From Streptomyces sindenensis (GTDB lineage Bacteria > Actinomycetota > Actinomycetes > Streptomycetales > Streptomycetaceae), in assembly GCF_014649035.1 (NCBI RefSeq), contig NZ_BMSG01000003.1:186001-250000 (forward strand): a stretch of DNA of 64,000 nt, in the 5' to 3' direction. Below the pieces are notes generated by a model. It searched no databases, was not told where the DNA came from, and saw nothing but the letters and a program-made list of their open reading frames with translations. Shown here piece by piece: positions 52,141 through 62,287 of this stretch (within the stretch, counting starts at the first letter, position 1; every line of letters begins with the position of its first letter). The translations under genes were made by a program, and so were the position numbers.

Positions 52141-55100
52141 ATGCGTATCGACGCCTGGTCGCCCATGGACGGTCGCCCCGCCCAGCAGGGGATGTACGAC
52201 CCCCGTAACGAGCACGACGCCTGTGGCGTCGGGTTCGTGGCCACTCTGACCGGTGTGGCCAGCCATGAGCTGGTCGAGCAGGCGCTGACCGTGCTGCGCA
52301 ACCTCGAACACCGCGGCGCCACCGGCTCCGAGCCCGACTCCGGCGACGGCGCCGGCATCCTCTGCCAGGTCCCGGACGCCTTCCTGCGCGCCGAGACCCC
52401 TTTCGAACTTCCCGAGGCCGGCTCGTATGCCGTGGGCATCGCCTTCCTCCCCGCCGAGGACTCCACCGAGGCGGTCCGCGCGATCGAGAAGATCGCCGCC
52501 CAGGAGGGCCTGAAGGTCCTCGGCTGGCGCGACGTCCCGGTCACCCCCGAACTTCTCGGCAACGGCGCCCGCGCCACCATGCCGACCTTCCGCCAGGTCT
52601 TCGTCGCCGACGGCGAGAGCGCCGGCATCGTCCTGGACCGCAAGGCGTTCGTCCTGCGCAAGCGTGCCGAGCGTGAGGCCGGGGTGTACTTCCCCTCGCT
52701 CTCCGCCCGCACCCTCGTCTACAAGGGCATGCTCACCACCGGGCAGCTGGAGCCGTTCTTCCCGGACCTCTCCGACCGCCGCTTCGCCTCCACGGTCGCC
52801 CTGGTCCACTCCCGGTTCTCCACCAACACCTTCCCCAGCTGGCCGCTGGCCCACCCGTACCGCTTCGTCGCGCACAACGGCGAGATCAACACGGTCAAGG
52901 GCAACCGCAACTGGATGAAGGCCCGCGAGTCCCAGCTCGCCTCCAGCCTCTTCGGCGAGGCGCAGCTCGACCGCATCTTCCCCGTCTGCACCCCGGACGC
53001 CTCCGACTCGGCCTCCTTCGACGAGGTCCTGGAGCTGCTCCACCTCGGCGGCCGCTCGCTGCCGCACGCCGTGCTGATGATGGTCCCCGAGGCGTGGGAG
53101 AACCACGACTCGATGGACCCGGCCCGGCGCGCCTTCTACCAGTACCACGCCTCGATGATGGAGCCCTGGGACGGCCCGGCCTGCGTCACCTTCACCGACG
53201 GCGTCCAGGTCGGCGCGGTCCTCGACCGCAACGGTCTGCGCCCCGGCCGCTACTGGGTCACCGACGACGGCCTCGTCGTCCTCTCCTCCGAGGTCGGCGT
53301 CCTCGACATCGACCCGGCCAAGGTCGTCCGCAAGGGCCGCCTCCAGCCCGGCCGGATGTTCCTCGTCGACACCGCCGAGCACCGCATCATCGAGGACGAC
53401 GAGATCAAGGCGTCCCTCGCCGCCGAGCAGCCCTACCAGGAGTGGCTGGAGACCGGCGAGATCGAGCTGAGCGACCTGCCCGAGCGCGAGCACATCGTGC
53501 ACACCCACGCCTCGGTCACCCGCCGCCAGCAGACCTTCGGCTACACCGAGGAAGAGCTCCGCGTCATCCTCGCGCCGATGGCCCGCACCGCCGGAGAGCC
53601 CCTCGGCTCCATGGGCACCGACTCGCCGATCGCCGCGCTCTCCGAGCGCCCCCGGCTGCTCTTCGACTACTTCACCCAGCTCTTCGCCCAGGTCACCAAC
53701 CCGCCGCTGGACGCCATCCGCGAGGAGCTCGTCACCTCGCTGCGCTCCTCGCTCGGCCCCCAGGGCAACATCCTGGAGCCCACCGCAGCCGCGGCCCGCA
53801 GCGTCACGCTGCCGTTCCCGGTGATCGACAACGACGAGCTCGCCAAGCTGATACACATCAACGCCGACGGCGACATGCCGGGCATGCGGGCCGCCACCCT
53901 CTCCGGTCTCTACCGGGTCGGCGGCGGCGGCGACGCGCTGGCCGCCCGGCTCCAGGAGATCTGCGCCGAGGTCGACGCCGCCATAGAGGACGGCGCCCGC
54001 CTCATCGTCCTCTCCGACCGGCACTCCGACGCCGAGCACGCGCCGATCCCCTCGCTGCTGCTCACCTCCGCCGTCCACCACCACCTCATCCGCACCAAGC
54101 AGCGCACCCAGGTGGGCCTGCTGGTCGAGGCCGGGGACGTCCGCGAGGTCCACCACGTCGCTCTGCTCATCGGTTACGGCGCCGCCGCGGTCAACCCGTA
54201 CCTCGCCATGGAGTCCGTCGAGGACCTGGTCCGGGCCGGCACCTTCATCGAGAACATCGAGGCCGAGCAGGCCATCCGGAACCTGATCTACGCGCTCGGC
54301 AAGGGCGTCCTCAAGGTCATGTCCAAGATGGGCATCTCCACCGTCGCCTCCTACCGCGGCGCCCAGGTCTTCGAGGCCGTCGGCCTCGACGAGGAGTTCG
54401 TCGCCACGTACTTCAACGGCACCGCCACCAAGATCGGTGGCGCCGGCCTGGACGTCATCGCCAAGGAGGTCGCCGCCCGGCACACCAAGGCGTACCCCGC
54501 ATCCGGCATCGCGGCCTCCCACCGCGCGCTGGAGATCGGCGGCGAGTACCAGTGGCGGCGCGAGGGCGAACCGCACCTGTTCGACCCGGAGACGGTCTTC
54601 CGCCTCCAGCACGCCACCCGCAACCGGCGCTACGACATCTTCAAGCAGTACACGGACCGGGTGAACGAGCAGTCCGAGCGCCTCATGACGCTCCGCGGCC
54701 TCTTCGGCTTCACCTCGGACCGGGCCCCGATCTCCATCGACGAGGTCGAGCCCGCCTCCGAGATCGTCAAGCGGTTCTCCACCGGCGCCATGTCCTACGG
54801 CTCCATCTCCCGCGAGGCCCACGAGACCCTCGCCATCGCGATGAACCGGCTCGGCGGCAAGTCCAACACCGGCGAGGGCGGTGAGGACCCGGAGCGCCTG
54901 TACGACCCGGAGCGCCGCTCCTCCATCAAGCAGGTCGCCTCCGGCCGCTTCGGTGTGACCAGCGAATACCTGGTCAACGCGGACGACATCCAGATCAAGA
55001 TGGCCCAGGGCGCCAAGCCCGGCGAGGGCGGCCAGCTGCCCGGCCACAAGGTCTACCCGTGGGTCGCCAAGACGCGTCACTCGACGCCCGGCGTCGGCCT

Positions 55101-56700
55101 CATCTCGCCGCCGCCGCACCACGACATCTACTCCATCGAAGACCTCGCGCAGCTGATCCACGACCTCAAGAACGCCAACCCGCAGGCCCGCATCCACGTG
55201 AAGCTGGTCTCCGAGGTCGGCGTCGGCACGGTCGCCGCCGGTGTCTCCAAGGCCCACGCGGACGTCGTCCTCATCTCCGGCCACGACGGTGGAACCGGCG
55301 CATCGCCGCTCACCTCGCTCAAGCACGCGGGCGGCCCCTGGGAGCTCGGCCTCGCCGAGACCCAGCAGACCCTGCTGCTCAACGGCCTGCGCGACCGCAT
55401 CGTCGTGCAGACCGACGGCCAGCTCAAGACCGGCCGGGACGTCGTCATCGCCGCGCTCCTCGGCGCCGAGGAGTTCGGTTTCGCGACCGCGCCGCTCGTC
55501 GTCTCCGGCTGCGTCATGATGCGCGTCTGCCACCTGGACACCTGCCCCGTCGGCATCGCCACCCAGAACCCGGTGCTCCGCGACCGGTTCTCCGGCAAGG
55601 CCGAGTACGTCGTCAACTTCTTCGAGTTCATCGCCGAAGAGGTCCGCGAACTCCTCGCCGAGCTGGGCTTCCGCTCCATCGAGGAGGCCGTCGGCCACGC
55701 CGAACTCCTCGACACCGACCGGGCCGTCTCCCACTGGAAGGCGCAGGGCCTGGACCTGGCCCCGCTCTTCTTCGTGCCCGAGCTCCCCGAGGGCGCGGTC
55801 CGCCACCGGATCATCGACCAGGACCACGGTCTGACGAAGGCGCTCGACAACCAGCTCATCAAGCTGGCCGCCGACGCGCTGGGCGCCGAGAGCCCCGAGG
55901 CGGCCCGCCCGGTCCGCGCCCAGGTCGCGATCCGCAACATCAACCGGACCGTCGGCACGATGCTCGGCCACGAGGTGACCAAGAAGTTCGGCGGACCGGG
56001 CCTGCCCGAGGACACCATCGACATCACCTTCACCGGCTCGGCCGGCCAGTCCTTCGGCGCGTTCGTGCCGCGCGGCATCACCCTGCGGCTGGAGGGCGAC
56101 GCCAACGACTACGTCGGCAAGGGCCTCTCCGGCGGCCGGGTCATCGTCCGCCCGGACCGGGGCGCCGACCACCTCGCCGAGTACTCCACCATCGCCGGCA
56201 ACACCATCGGTTACGGCGCGACCGGCGGCGAGATCTTCCTCCGCGGCCGCACCGGCGAACGCTTCTGCGTCCGCAACTCCGGGGCGCTCGTCGTCTCCGA
56301 AGGCGTCGGCGACCACGGCTGCGAGTACATGACCGGCGGCCACGCCGTCGTCCTCGGCGAGACCGGCCGCAACTTCGCCGCCGGTATGTCGGGCGGTGTC
56401 GCGTACGTCATCGACCTCGACCGCAACCAGGTCAACGTCGGCAACCTCGGCGCCGTCGAGGAACTGGACGACACCGACAAGCAGTGGCTGCACGACGTCG
56501 TGCGCCGCCACCACGAGGAGACCGGCTCCACCGTCGCCGAGAAGCTCCTCGCCGAGTGGGACACCGCCGTGACCCGCTTCAGCAAGATCATCCCGTCCAC
56601 GTACAAGGCAGTGCTCGCCGCCAAGGACGCCGCTGAGCTCGCCGGTCTCTCCGAGCAGGAGACCACCGAGAAGATGATGGAGGCGGCGACCCATGGCTGA
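52141..56700 (+). CDS. gltB: glutamate synthase (NADPH) large subunit
   Basis: The 1519-residue GltB starts with a short propeptide ahead of the catalytic Cys in [10 protein letters not shown], the amidotransferase class II domain. The central domain, the FMN-binding synthase domain ([20 protein letters not shown] type) and the 3Fe-4S Cys cluster ([15 protein letters not shown]) follow, then the GXGXG beta-helix tail ([25 protein letters not shown]). With GltD it forms two glutamates from glutamine and 2-oxoglutarate. GGGAGAG precedes the ATG. Confidence 0.98.
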   Translation: MRIDAWSPMDGRPAQQGMYDPRNEHDACGVGFVATLTGVASHELVEQALTVLRNLEHRGATGSEPDSGDGAGILCQVPDAFLRAETPFELPEAGSYAVGIAFLPAEDSTEAVRAIEKIAAQEGLKVLGWRDVPVTPELLGNGARATMPTFRQVFVADGESAGIVLDRKAFVLRKRAEREAGVYFPSLSARTLVYKGMLTTGQLEPFFPDLSDRRFASTVALVHSRFSTNTFPSWPLAHPYRFVAHNGEINTVKGNRNWMKARESQLASSLFGEAQLDRIFPVCTPDASDSASFDEVLELLHLGGRSLPHAVLMMVPEAWENHDSMDPARRAFYQYHASMMEPWDGPACVTFTDGVQVGAVLDRNGLRPGRYWVTDDGLVVLSSEVGVLDIDPAKVVRKGRLQPGRMFLVDTAEHRIIEDDEIKASLAAEQPYQEWLETGEIELSDLPEREHIVHTHASVTRRQQTFGYTEEELRVILAPMARTAGEPLGSMGTDSPIAALSERPRLLFDYFTQLFAQVTNPPLDAIREELVTSLRSSLGPQGNILEPTAAAARSVTLPFPVIDNDELAKLIHINADGDMPGMRAATLSGLYRVGGGGDALAARLQEICAEVDAAIEDGARLIVLSDRHSDAEHAPIPSLLLTSAVHHHLIRTKQRTQVGLLVEAGDVREVHHVALLIGYGAAAVNPYLAMESVEDLVRAGTFIENIEAEQAIRNLIYALGKGVLKVMSKMGISTVASYRGAQVFEAVGLDEEFVATYFNGTATKIGGAGLDVIAKEVAARHTKAYPASGIAASHRALEIGGEYQWRREGEPHLFDPETVFRLQHATRNRRYDIFKQYTDRVNEQSERLMTLRGLFGFTSDRAPISIDEVEPASEIVKRFSTGAMSYGSISREAHETLAIAMNRLGGKSNTGEGGEDPERLYDPERRSSIKQVASGRFGVTSEYLVNADDIQIKMAQGAKPGEGGQLPGHKVYPWVAKTRHSTPGVGLISPPPHHDIYSIEDLAQLIHDLKNANPQARIHVKLVSEVGVGTVAAGVSKAHADVVLISGHDGGTGASPLTSLKHAGGPWELGLAETQQTLLLNGLRDRIVVQTDGQLKTGRDVVIAALLGAEEFGFATAPLVVSGCVMMRVCHLDTCPVGIATQNPVLRDRFSGKAEYVVNFFEFIAEEVRELLAELGFRSIEEAVGHAELLDTDRAVSHWKAQGLDLAPLFFVPELPEGAVRHRIIDQDHGLTKALDNQLIKLAADALGAESPEAARPVRAQVAIRNINRTVGTMLGHEVTKKFGGPGLPEDTIDITFTGSAGQSFGAFVPRGITLRLEGDANDYVGKGLSGGRVIVRPDRGADHLAEYSTIAGNTIGYGATGGEIFLRGRTGERFCVRNSGALVVSEGVGDHGCEYMTGGHAVVLGETGRNFAAGMSGGVAYVIDLDRNQVNVGNLGAVEELDDTDKQWLHDVVRRHHEETGSTVAEKLLAEWDTAVTRFSKIIPSTYKAVLAAKDAAELAGLSEQETTEKMMEAATHG

Positions 56701-58153
56701 CCCCAAGGGCTTCCTGACCACCGGGCGCGAGGTCGCCAAGACCCGCCCCGTGGCCGAGCGCGTCAAGGACTGGAACGAGGTCTACGTTCCGGGCTCGCTG
56801 CTCCCGATCATCAGCAAGCAGGCCGGCCGCTGCATGGACTGCGGCATCCCGTTCTGCCACAACGGCTGCCCGCTCGGAAACCTCATCCCCGAGTGGAACG
56901 ACTACGCCTACCGCGAGGACTGGACCGCCGCATCCGAGCGGCTCCACGCCACGAACAACTTCCCGGAGTTCACCGGGCGGCTGTGCCCGGCCCCCTGCGA
57001 GTCGGCGTGCGTGCTCGGCATCAACCAGCCCGCCGTCACCATCAAGAACGTCGAGGTCTCCATCATCGACAAGGCGTGGGACAGCGGCGACGTCACCCCG
57101 CAGCCGCCCGAGCGCCTCTCCGGCAAGACCGTCGCGGTCATCGGCTCCGGCCCGGCGGGACTCGCCGCCGCCCAGCAGCTGACCCGGGCCGGCCACACCG
57201 TCGTCGTCTACGAGCGGGCGGACCGCATCGGGGGCCTGCTGCGCTACGGCATCCCCGAGTTCAAGATGGAGAAGTCGCACATCAACCGCCGCATCGAGCA
57301 GATGCGCCTGGAGGGCACCAAGTTCCGTACGGGGGTGGAGATCGGCCAGGACATCGACGCCGCCAAGCTCCGCCGCCGCTACGACGCGGTCGTCATCGCG
57401 GCCGGTGCCACCGTCTCCCGCGACCTGCCGGTCCCCGGCCGTGAGCTGAACGGCGTCCACTTCGCGATGGAGTACCTGCCGCTCGCCAACAAGGTGCAGG
57501 AGGGCGACCTGACCGTCGCCCCGATCCACGCCGGCGGCAAGCACGTCGTCGTCATCGGCGGCGGCGACACCGGCGCCGACTGCGTGGGCACCGCCCACCG
57601 CCAGGGCGCGGCCTCCGTCACCCAGCTGGAGATCATGCCGAAGCCGGGCGAGGAGCGGAACGCCAACCAGCCCTGGCCGACCTTCCCGATGCTCTACAAG
57701 GTCACCTCCGCGCACGAGGAGGGCGGCGAGCGGGTCTACTCCGTCTCCACCACCCACTTCGAGGGCGACGAGGACGGCAATGTCCAGGCCCTCCACCTGG
57801 TGGAGGTCGAGTTCAAGGACGGTAAGCTGGAGCAGAAGCCCGGCACGGAGCGGCGCATCCCCGCGCAGCTCGTCACCCTGGCCATGGGCTTCACCGGAAC
57901 CGACCAGTCCAACGGTCTGGTCCAGCAGTTCGGCCTGGAGCTCGACCAGCGAGGCAACGTCGCCCGCGACGAGAGCTACGCGACCAACGTCGACGGCGTC
58001 TTCGTCGCCGGTGACGCCGGACGCGGCCAGTCGCTGATCGTCTGGGCGATCGCCGAGGGCCGCTCCGCCGCCCGCGGAGTCGACCGCTTCCTGACCGGGA
58101 CCAGCGCCCTGCCGGCCCCGATCCGCCCGACGGACCGGTCCCTGCTGGTCTGA
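56693..58153 (+). CDS. gltD: glutamate synthase small subunit
   Basis: The 486-residue flavoprotein has two 4Fe-4S Cys clusters ([17 protein letters not shown] and [13 protein letters not shown]), an FAD loop ([17 protein letters not shown]), and an NADPH loop ([12 protein letters not shown]). It passes electrons from NADPH to GltB. The start overlaps gltB by eight bases. No other gene follows on this strand. Confidence 0.98.
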   Translation: MADPKGFLTTGREVAKTRPVAERVKDWNEVYVPGSLLPIISKQAGRCMDCGIPFCHNGCPLGNLIPEWNDYAYREDWTAASERLHATNNFPEFTGRLCPAPCESACVLGINQPAVTIKNVEVSIIDKAWDSGDVTPQPPERLSGKTVAVIGSGPAGLAAAQQLTRAGHTVVVYERADRIGGLLRYGIPEFKMEKSHINRRIEQMRLEGTKFRTGVEIGQDIDAAKLRRRYDAVVIAAGATVSRDLPVPGRELNGVHFAMEYLPLANKVQEGDLTVAPIHAGGKHVVVIGGGDTGADCVGTAHRQGAASVTQLEIMPKPGEERNANQPWPTFPMLYKVTSAHEEGGERVYSVSTTHFEGDEDGNVQALHLVEVEFKDGKLEQKPGTERRIPAQLVTLAMGFTGTDQSNGLVQQFGLELDQRGNVARDESYATNVDGVFVAGDAGRGQSLIVWAIAEGRSAARGVDRFLTGTSALPAPIRPTDRSLLV

Positions 58154-58166
58154 GCACCACCCGGGT

Positions 58167-58196
58167 TCCCCCTGGGCCACGCGGCCCGGGGGAGCC
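58167..58196. terminator. hairpin terminator after gltD
   Basis: A 10-11-bp GC stem with a single T bulge (58167-58179 with 58184-58196) lies 14 bp past the gltD stop. A second, 8-bp stem at 58286-58293/58310-58317 lies near the convergent rhomboid gene end and may serve it. Confidence 0.65.
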
Positions 58197-58326
58197 CCCT
58201 TGATACGTCCCGCACAACGGCGTGCGGAACTGAACGCGGCGCCCGCCTGTCCCCGACCGGACTCAGTGGGCGCCGTGGCGCGTCCGGGGCCGGCTTCCTT
58301 CGGCCGCCCCCGGCCCCTCAGCCGGT

Positions 58327-59235
58327 TCAGCCCGTCAGCGCCGAGGTCTTCACCACCACCGCCACGGCGAACAGCCCCAGCAGCACCGCCCCGCCCGCGA
58401 GCTGGAGAGGCCCGGTCCGCAGCTTCGCCGGTGCGTAGGCCAGCCCGTACGTCACCAGCGCCCCCGTCAGCAGCCCGCCCAGGTGCCCCTGCCACGAGGT
58501 GAACAGCGCCGAGAGCACCATCCAGATCAGGAACCCGGCCATGAACCGGTTGACGGCCGCCATGTCATGGCCGAGCCGCCGGTGGATGACCCAGTACGCG
58601 GCGGCCAGACCGAAGACCGCACCGGAGGCGCCGACGGTCGAGGTGTCCGGGGCCAGCAGGTACACCAGCACCGAACCGCCCACCGCCGACAGCAGATACA
58701 GGGCCAGATAGCGGGCCCGGCCGAGCTGCCCCTCCACCGCCCGGCCGATGTTCCACAGCGCGAACATGTTGAACAGCAGGTGCATCACCCCGAACGACGC
58801 GTCCGGCGGCAGGTGCAGGAACGCCCCGGTCACCAGCCGGTACCACTCGCCGTCCGCGATACCCGTCAGCTCGTAGCCCCGGAAGGTGTCGCCCCGGTAG
58901 TAATACTGCTCGCCGTCCGGCCCGGTGAGCGCCGCCCCCAGCACCGCGAACCGGTCCACGATCTCCGGCCGGACCACCTCGCCGAGGTAGACGAGCACAT
59001 TGAGCGCCATCAGCACGTACGTCACCACCGGCGTCGCCGCCCGGGACACCGCACCGCCGAAGACCGTACGGGGCTGCCGCACCGACCGCTGCCCCTCCTT
59101 GACGCACTCCACGCACTGGTGGCCGACCGAGGCCTCCCGCATGCAGTCCGGGCAGATGCGGCGGTCGCAACGGGTGCAGCGGACATACGCCTCGACGGAC
59201 GGATGGCGGTAACACGTGGTGGCGGCGGCCTCCAT
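58327..59235 (-). CDS. rhomboid-family intramembrane serine protease with N-terminal Cys/His finger
   Basis: The 302-residue protein begins with a B-box-like zinc finger (TCYRHPSVEAYVRCTRCDRRICPDCM...GHQCVEC, 8-45), then six membrane helices. The catalytic Ser is in VGASGAVFGLAAAY, the His in WQGHLGGLLTG, and an HLLFNMFALWNIG helix matches the HxxxN motif of rhomboids. It cleaves membrane-spanning substrates. AAGGAGC precedes ATG 59235. It is convergent with gltD. Confidence 0.92.
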   Translation of the reverse strand: MEAAATTCYRHPSVEAYVRCTRCDRRICPDCMREASVGHQCVECVKEGQRSVRQPRTVFGGAVSRAATPVVTYVLMALNVLVYLGEVVRPEIVDRFAVLGAALTGPDGEQYYYRGDTFRGYELTGIADGEWYRLVTGAFLHLPPDASFGVMHLLFNMFALWNIGRAVEGQLGRARYLALYLLSAVGGSVLVYLLAPDTSTVGASGAVFGLAAAYWVIHRRLGHDMAAVNRFMAGFLIWMVLSALFTSWQGHLGGLLTGALVTYGLAYAPAKLRTGPLQLAGGAVLLGLFAVAVVVKTSALTG

Positions 59236-59388
59236 GGCCGGCTCCTTCACTGGGGGTGGGCAACGGGGCCGGTGGGGGCGGTGGCGATCAAGATAGCGAA
59301 CCGGGTGACGGGCCGCGTGCCCGGGGCCCGGCCCGTGGCCTAGGCTCGTCACTCCGCGGAACGCGGAACGCCGAGTGGGGGAGCCGTC

Positions 59389-60141
59389 ATGCCGGGTGGG
59401 GACAGGGCCGAGGGCAGGAGCGGCCCGGCCATCAGCCTGACCAAGGTCCAGGAGGCGGCTCCGGCCCTGGTCAGCCTCTACAAGAGCGCCGGGGTCTCGC
59501 TGGAGAAGCACGGCCTCGGCGGTCACCGCGCGGCCGTCTACCTCGTCATCGACTACTCCGGTTCGATGAAGCCCTACTACCAGGACGGCAGCGTCCAGGC
59601 GCTGGCCGACCGGGTCCTGGGGCTCGCGTCCCACCTCGACGACGACGGCACGGTCCCCGTCGTCTTCTTCTCCACCGACGTCGACGCGGTCACCGACATC
59701 GCCCTCGACAACCACCACGGCCGGATCGAGCAGATCGCGGCGGGCCTCGGGCACATGGGGAAGACGAGCTACCACCTGGCGATGGACGCCGTCATCGACC
59801 ACTACCTCGACAGCGGCTCCACCGCGCCCGCCCTGGTCGTCTTCCAGACGGACGGCGGCCCGATCAACAAGCTCGCCGCCGAGCGCTACCTCTGCAAGGC
59901 CGCGAAGCTGCCCCTGTTCTGGCAGTTCGTCGGCTTCGGCAACACCCGCAGCAGCCAGTTCGACTTCCTGCGCAAGCTCGACGAACTCCCCGTTCCGGCC
60001 AAGCGGCCCGTCGACAACGCCGGGTACTTCCACGCGGGCCCCGACCCCCGGAAGGTCCCGGACCGCAAGCTGTACGACCGGCTCGTCGCCGAGTTCCCGC
60101 TCTGGCTGGCCGCCGCACGCGAGCGGGGGATCGTGCGGTGA
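59389..60141 (+). CDS. VWA-domain (TerF-like) protein
   Basis: The 250-residue protein is a von Willebrand A domain with the MIDAS motif DYSGSMKPYYQ (about 54-64). The second MIDAS Thr lies in GKTSYHLAMD and the Asp in QTDGGPIN. The sequence and length resemble TerF-like proteins of tellurite-resistance and stress clusters, though no ter genes are nearby. It overlaps the next gene by GTGA. The cellular role is unknown. Confidence 0.85.
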   Translation: MPGGDRAEGRSGPAISLTKVQEAAPALVSLYKSAGVSLEKHGLGGHRAAVYLVIDYSGSMKPYYQDGSVQALADRVLGLASHLDDDGTVPVVFFSTDVDAVTDIALDNHHGRIEQIAAGLGHMGKTSYHLAMDAVIDHYLDSGSTAPALVVFQTDGGPINKLAAERYLCKAAKLPLFWQFVGFGNTRSSQFDFLRKLDELPVPAKRPVDNAGYFHAGPDPRKVPDRKLYDRLVAEFPLWLAAARERGIVR

Positions 60142-60710
60142 CCGTACGGATCCTGCGCGCCGCCGGCCTGACCCCCGCCCCCTGGAGGAACGGCGGCGGA
60201 CTCACCCGGGAGATCGCCACCGGCCCCGAGGGCGCGGGAGCCGACGCCTTCGACTGGCGCGTCAGCCTCGCGGACGTCACCGCCGACGGACCGTTCTCCG
60301 CCTTCCCCGGGGTGGACCGCGTTCTCACCGTGGTCGAGGGCGCGGGCATGGACCTCGTCGTCGGCGGCGAGCACCACATCGTGGACGAGCGCCTGTGGCC
60401 GCACGGCTTCCCCGGCGATCTGCCCACCGAGGGCTTCCTGCTGGGCGGCCCCGTCGTCAACCTCAACGTCATGTACCGCCGGGACCGTACGCGGGCGGAG
60501 ACCGCCGTCGTCTGCGGTACGGTCCGCCTGCTGCCGCCGGAGGGCGGCTCGGTGCTCGCCGTCTCCCTCGACGACGGCGCGGAGCTGGAGGGCGGCGGGG
60601 GCGGCGGTGTCCGGCTGGACCGTTACGACGCGGTGCTGGCGGCCGGGGAGTCGCCCGGGGTGCTGCGGACGATGGGCCGGGCGGTGCTGGTCACCTTCTC
60701 GGTCGGGTGA
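60138..60710 (+). CDS. HutD/Ves-family cupin-like protein
   Basis: The 190-residue protein has the HutD/Ves pattern: VRILRAAGLTPAPWRNGGGLTREIATGPEG and FDWRVSLADVTADGPFSAFPGVDRVLTVVEG, then LNVMYRRDRTRA. This is a bicupin-like fold seen beside histidine-use or stress genes. No hut gene is near. GTG 60138 overlaps the VWA gene stop by four bases, so the pair is coupled. The exact function is unknown. Confidence 0.8.
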   Translation: MTVRILRAAGLTPAPWRNGGGLTREIATGPEGAGADAFDWRVSLADVTADGPFSAFPGVDRVLTVVEGAGMDLVVGGEHHIVDERLWPHGFPGDLPTEGFLLGGPVVNLNVMYRRDRTRAETAVVCGTVRLLPPEGGSVLAVSLDDGAELEGGGGGGVRLDRYDAVLAAGESPGVLRTMGRAVLVTFSVG

Positions 60711-60774
60711 GAGTCCGCGAACGGCCGGGGAAATCGGACAGAAGATGTCGGGTATCCCGTGTTCCATGGCGCCC

Positions 60775-61257
60775 ATGACGTCTTCCTCACCCGTCTCCTG
60801 GGACGGCTTCGCCACTACCGAACCCGACTTCGCCGACACCGTCCAGCGCCGCTTCCGCCTCTACAAGCACCACGTCCTCGCCACCCTGCGGAAGGACGGC
60901 TCGCCCCGGGTCACCGGCCTGGAGGCCGACTTCCGCTTCGGGGAGATGCTCCTCGGCATGATGCCGGACTCGCTCAAGGCCCTGGACCTGCGCCGCGACC
61001 CGCGCTTCGCGCTCCACGCCAACCCGGGTCCCGACGCCGAGATGAACGACGGTGACGTCCGGGTGAGCGGCCGGGCCGTGGAGATCACCGATCCGGAGGT
61101 GATCGCCCGCTTCATCGAGGAGGCCGCCCCGCCCGAGCCCTTCCACCTCTTCCGGGCGGAACTGACCGAGGTGGTCCGTATCGGGCTCGACAGCGATGAG
61201 CTGGTCATCCAGTCCTGGCGGCCGGGGCAGCCGCTGCGCACCGTGCGCCGCAAGTGA
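60775..61257 (+). CDS. PPOX-class pyridoxamine 5'-phosphate oxidase-like protein
   Basis: The 160-residue split-barrel protein has KHHVLATLRKDGSPRVTGLEADFRFGEMLLG and a typical VRVSGRAVEITDPEVIARF middle, as in PNPOx-like flavin or F420-binding proteins. It is likely a cytosolic FMN/F420 reductase with unknown substrate. ATG 60775 (MTSSSPVSW) is preferred; ATGs 60745 and 60766 are possible. It follows the HutD-like gene by 64 bp. Confidence 0.8.
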   Translation: MTSSSPVSWDGFATTEPDFADTVQRRFRLYKHHVLATLRKDGSPRVTGLEADFRFGEMLLGMMPDSLKALDLRRDPRFALHANPGPDAEMNDGDVRVSGRAVEITDPEVIARFIEEAAPPEPFHLFRAELTEVVRIGLDSDELVIQSWRPGQPLRTVRRK

Positions 61258-61261
61258 CGGG

Positions 61262-61297
61262 CCCCTGCGGCCGGGGCGGCGGACCCGGCCGCAGGGG
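61262..61297. terminator. perfect 14-bp stem bidirectional terminator
   Basis: Bases 61262-61275 pair with 61284-61297 around an 8-base loop, between the convergent PPOX-like gene (stop 61257) and an acyl-CoA dehydrogenase gene (stop 61301). Confidence 0.85.
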
Positions 61298-61300
61298 TGC

Positions 61301-62287
61301 TCACCCGGCCAGCACCCGGGCCCGGCACACCGACGGCGTCCCCCAGGCGTCCCGCAGCGGCCGGGCCCGGCGCAGCCACCACGCCAGGTCCAGCTCCTCG
61401 GTGTAGCCGATCGCCCCGTGCAGTTGCAGCGCGGTACGGGCCGCCGCGTACCCCGCCTCGCCCGCGCTCACCTTCGCCGCCGCGACCGCCGCCCCGGCTC
61501 CGGGCGACCCCCCGGCCAGCTCCACCGCCGCCCCGTACAGCAGCGGGCGGGCGAACTCCAGGCCGAGCAGGGTGTCCGCGAGGCGGTGCTTGACCGCCTG
61601 GAAGGAGCCGACGGGTACGCCGAACTGGGTGCGCTGCTTCACGTACGCCACGGTCGCCCGCAGCAGTTCCTCCCCGCAGCCGAGCGCCAGGGCCGCCGTG
61701 GCGAAGGCGGCCCAGTCGCCCGCCGCCCGTGCCGCCGGCCGTATCGCCCGGCCCTTGGCGACCGGGGCGCCGCCCGGCTCGGGACGGGACAGCCGGCGCG
61801 CCGGGTCCGCCGACGCCATCGGCTTCCCGGGGGCCGGTGCGAGCCGCAGTTCGTCGCCGGTCACCGTGAACACCGCGTCCGCCGCGTCCGCGTCCGCGGC
61901 GTACGGGCCGTACCCCTCCAGGGTCAGCGACACCACCGCCGCGCCCGAGGCGATCCCCGGCAGCCACTCCTCGGCCACCGGCCCGCCCGTCCCGGCCAGC
62001 AGCGCCCCGGCCGCCAAGGTCTCCGCCACCGGGCCGGGCACCGCGTGCCGTCCCAGCTCGACGCAGGCCACGGCCGCCTCCACGGGCAGCGGGCCGACAC
62101 CCCCGTACGCCTCCGGGACCGCGAGCGCGAACACCCCCGAGTCCGCGAGCCGCCCCCACAGCGCCCGCCCCGGACCGCGATCCCCGGCCGCCCACGCCCG
62201 CAGGACCGCCGGGGTGTCCGCCGCCGTCAGCAGGGCGTCCAGCGAGCGCCCGAACTCCCGCTGTTCGGCGGTGAGCAGAAAGGGCAT
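61301..62287 (-). CDS. acyl-CoA dehydrogenase-like protein (short subunit)
   Basis: The 328-residue protein has an N-terminal helical domain (ALWGRLADSGVFALAVPEAYGGVG), a reduced middle barrel, and a C-terminal FAD/acyl-binding part (RTQFGVPVGSFQAVKHRLAD, LQLHGAIGYTEELDLAWWLRRAR). It is shorter than usual (about 380), and the middle is degenerate. The ATG shares a base with the upstream dehydrogenase stop, so the two may form a heteromeric enzyme, as in steroid side-chain/ring acyl-CoA dehydrogenases. Substrate unknown. Confidence 0.83.
   Translation of the reverse strand: MPFLLTAEQREFGRSLDALLTAADTPAVLRAWAAGDRGPGRALWGRLADSGVFALAVPEAYGGVGPLPVEAAVACVELGRHAVPGPVAETLAAGALLAGTGGPVAEEWLPGIASGAAVVSLTLEGYGPYAADADAADAVFTVTGDELRLAPAPGKPMASADPARRLSRPEPGGAPVAKGRAIRPAARAAGDWAAFATAALALGCGEELLRATVAYVKQRTQFGVPVGSFQAVKHRLADTLLGLEFARPLLYGAAVELAGGSPGAGAAVAAAKVSAGEAGYAAARTALQLHGAIGYTEELDLAWWLRRARPLRDAWGTPSVCRARVLAG

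Noticed and set aside
51994..56766. 1590-codon open frame on the minus strand opposite gltB
   Set aside because: It mirrors gltB codon by codon in a very GC-rich genome, has Asp/Gly/Val/Leu-rich low-complexity content and no domain, while gltB has all motifs.
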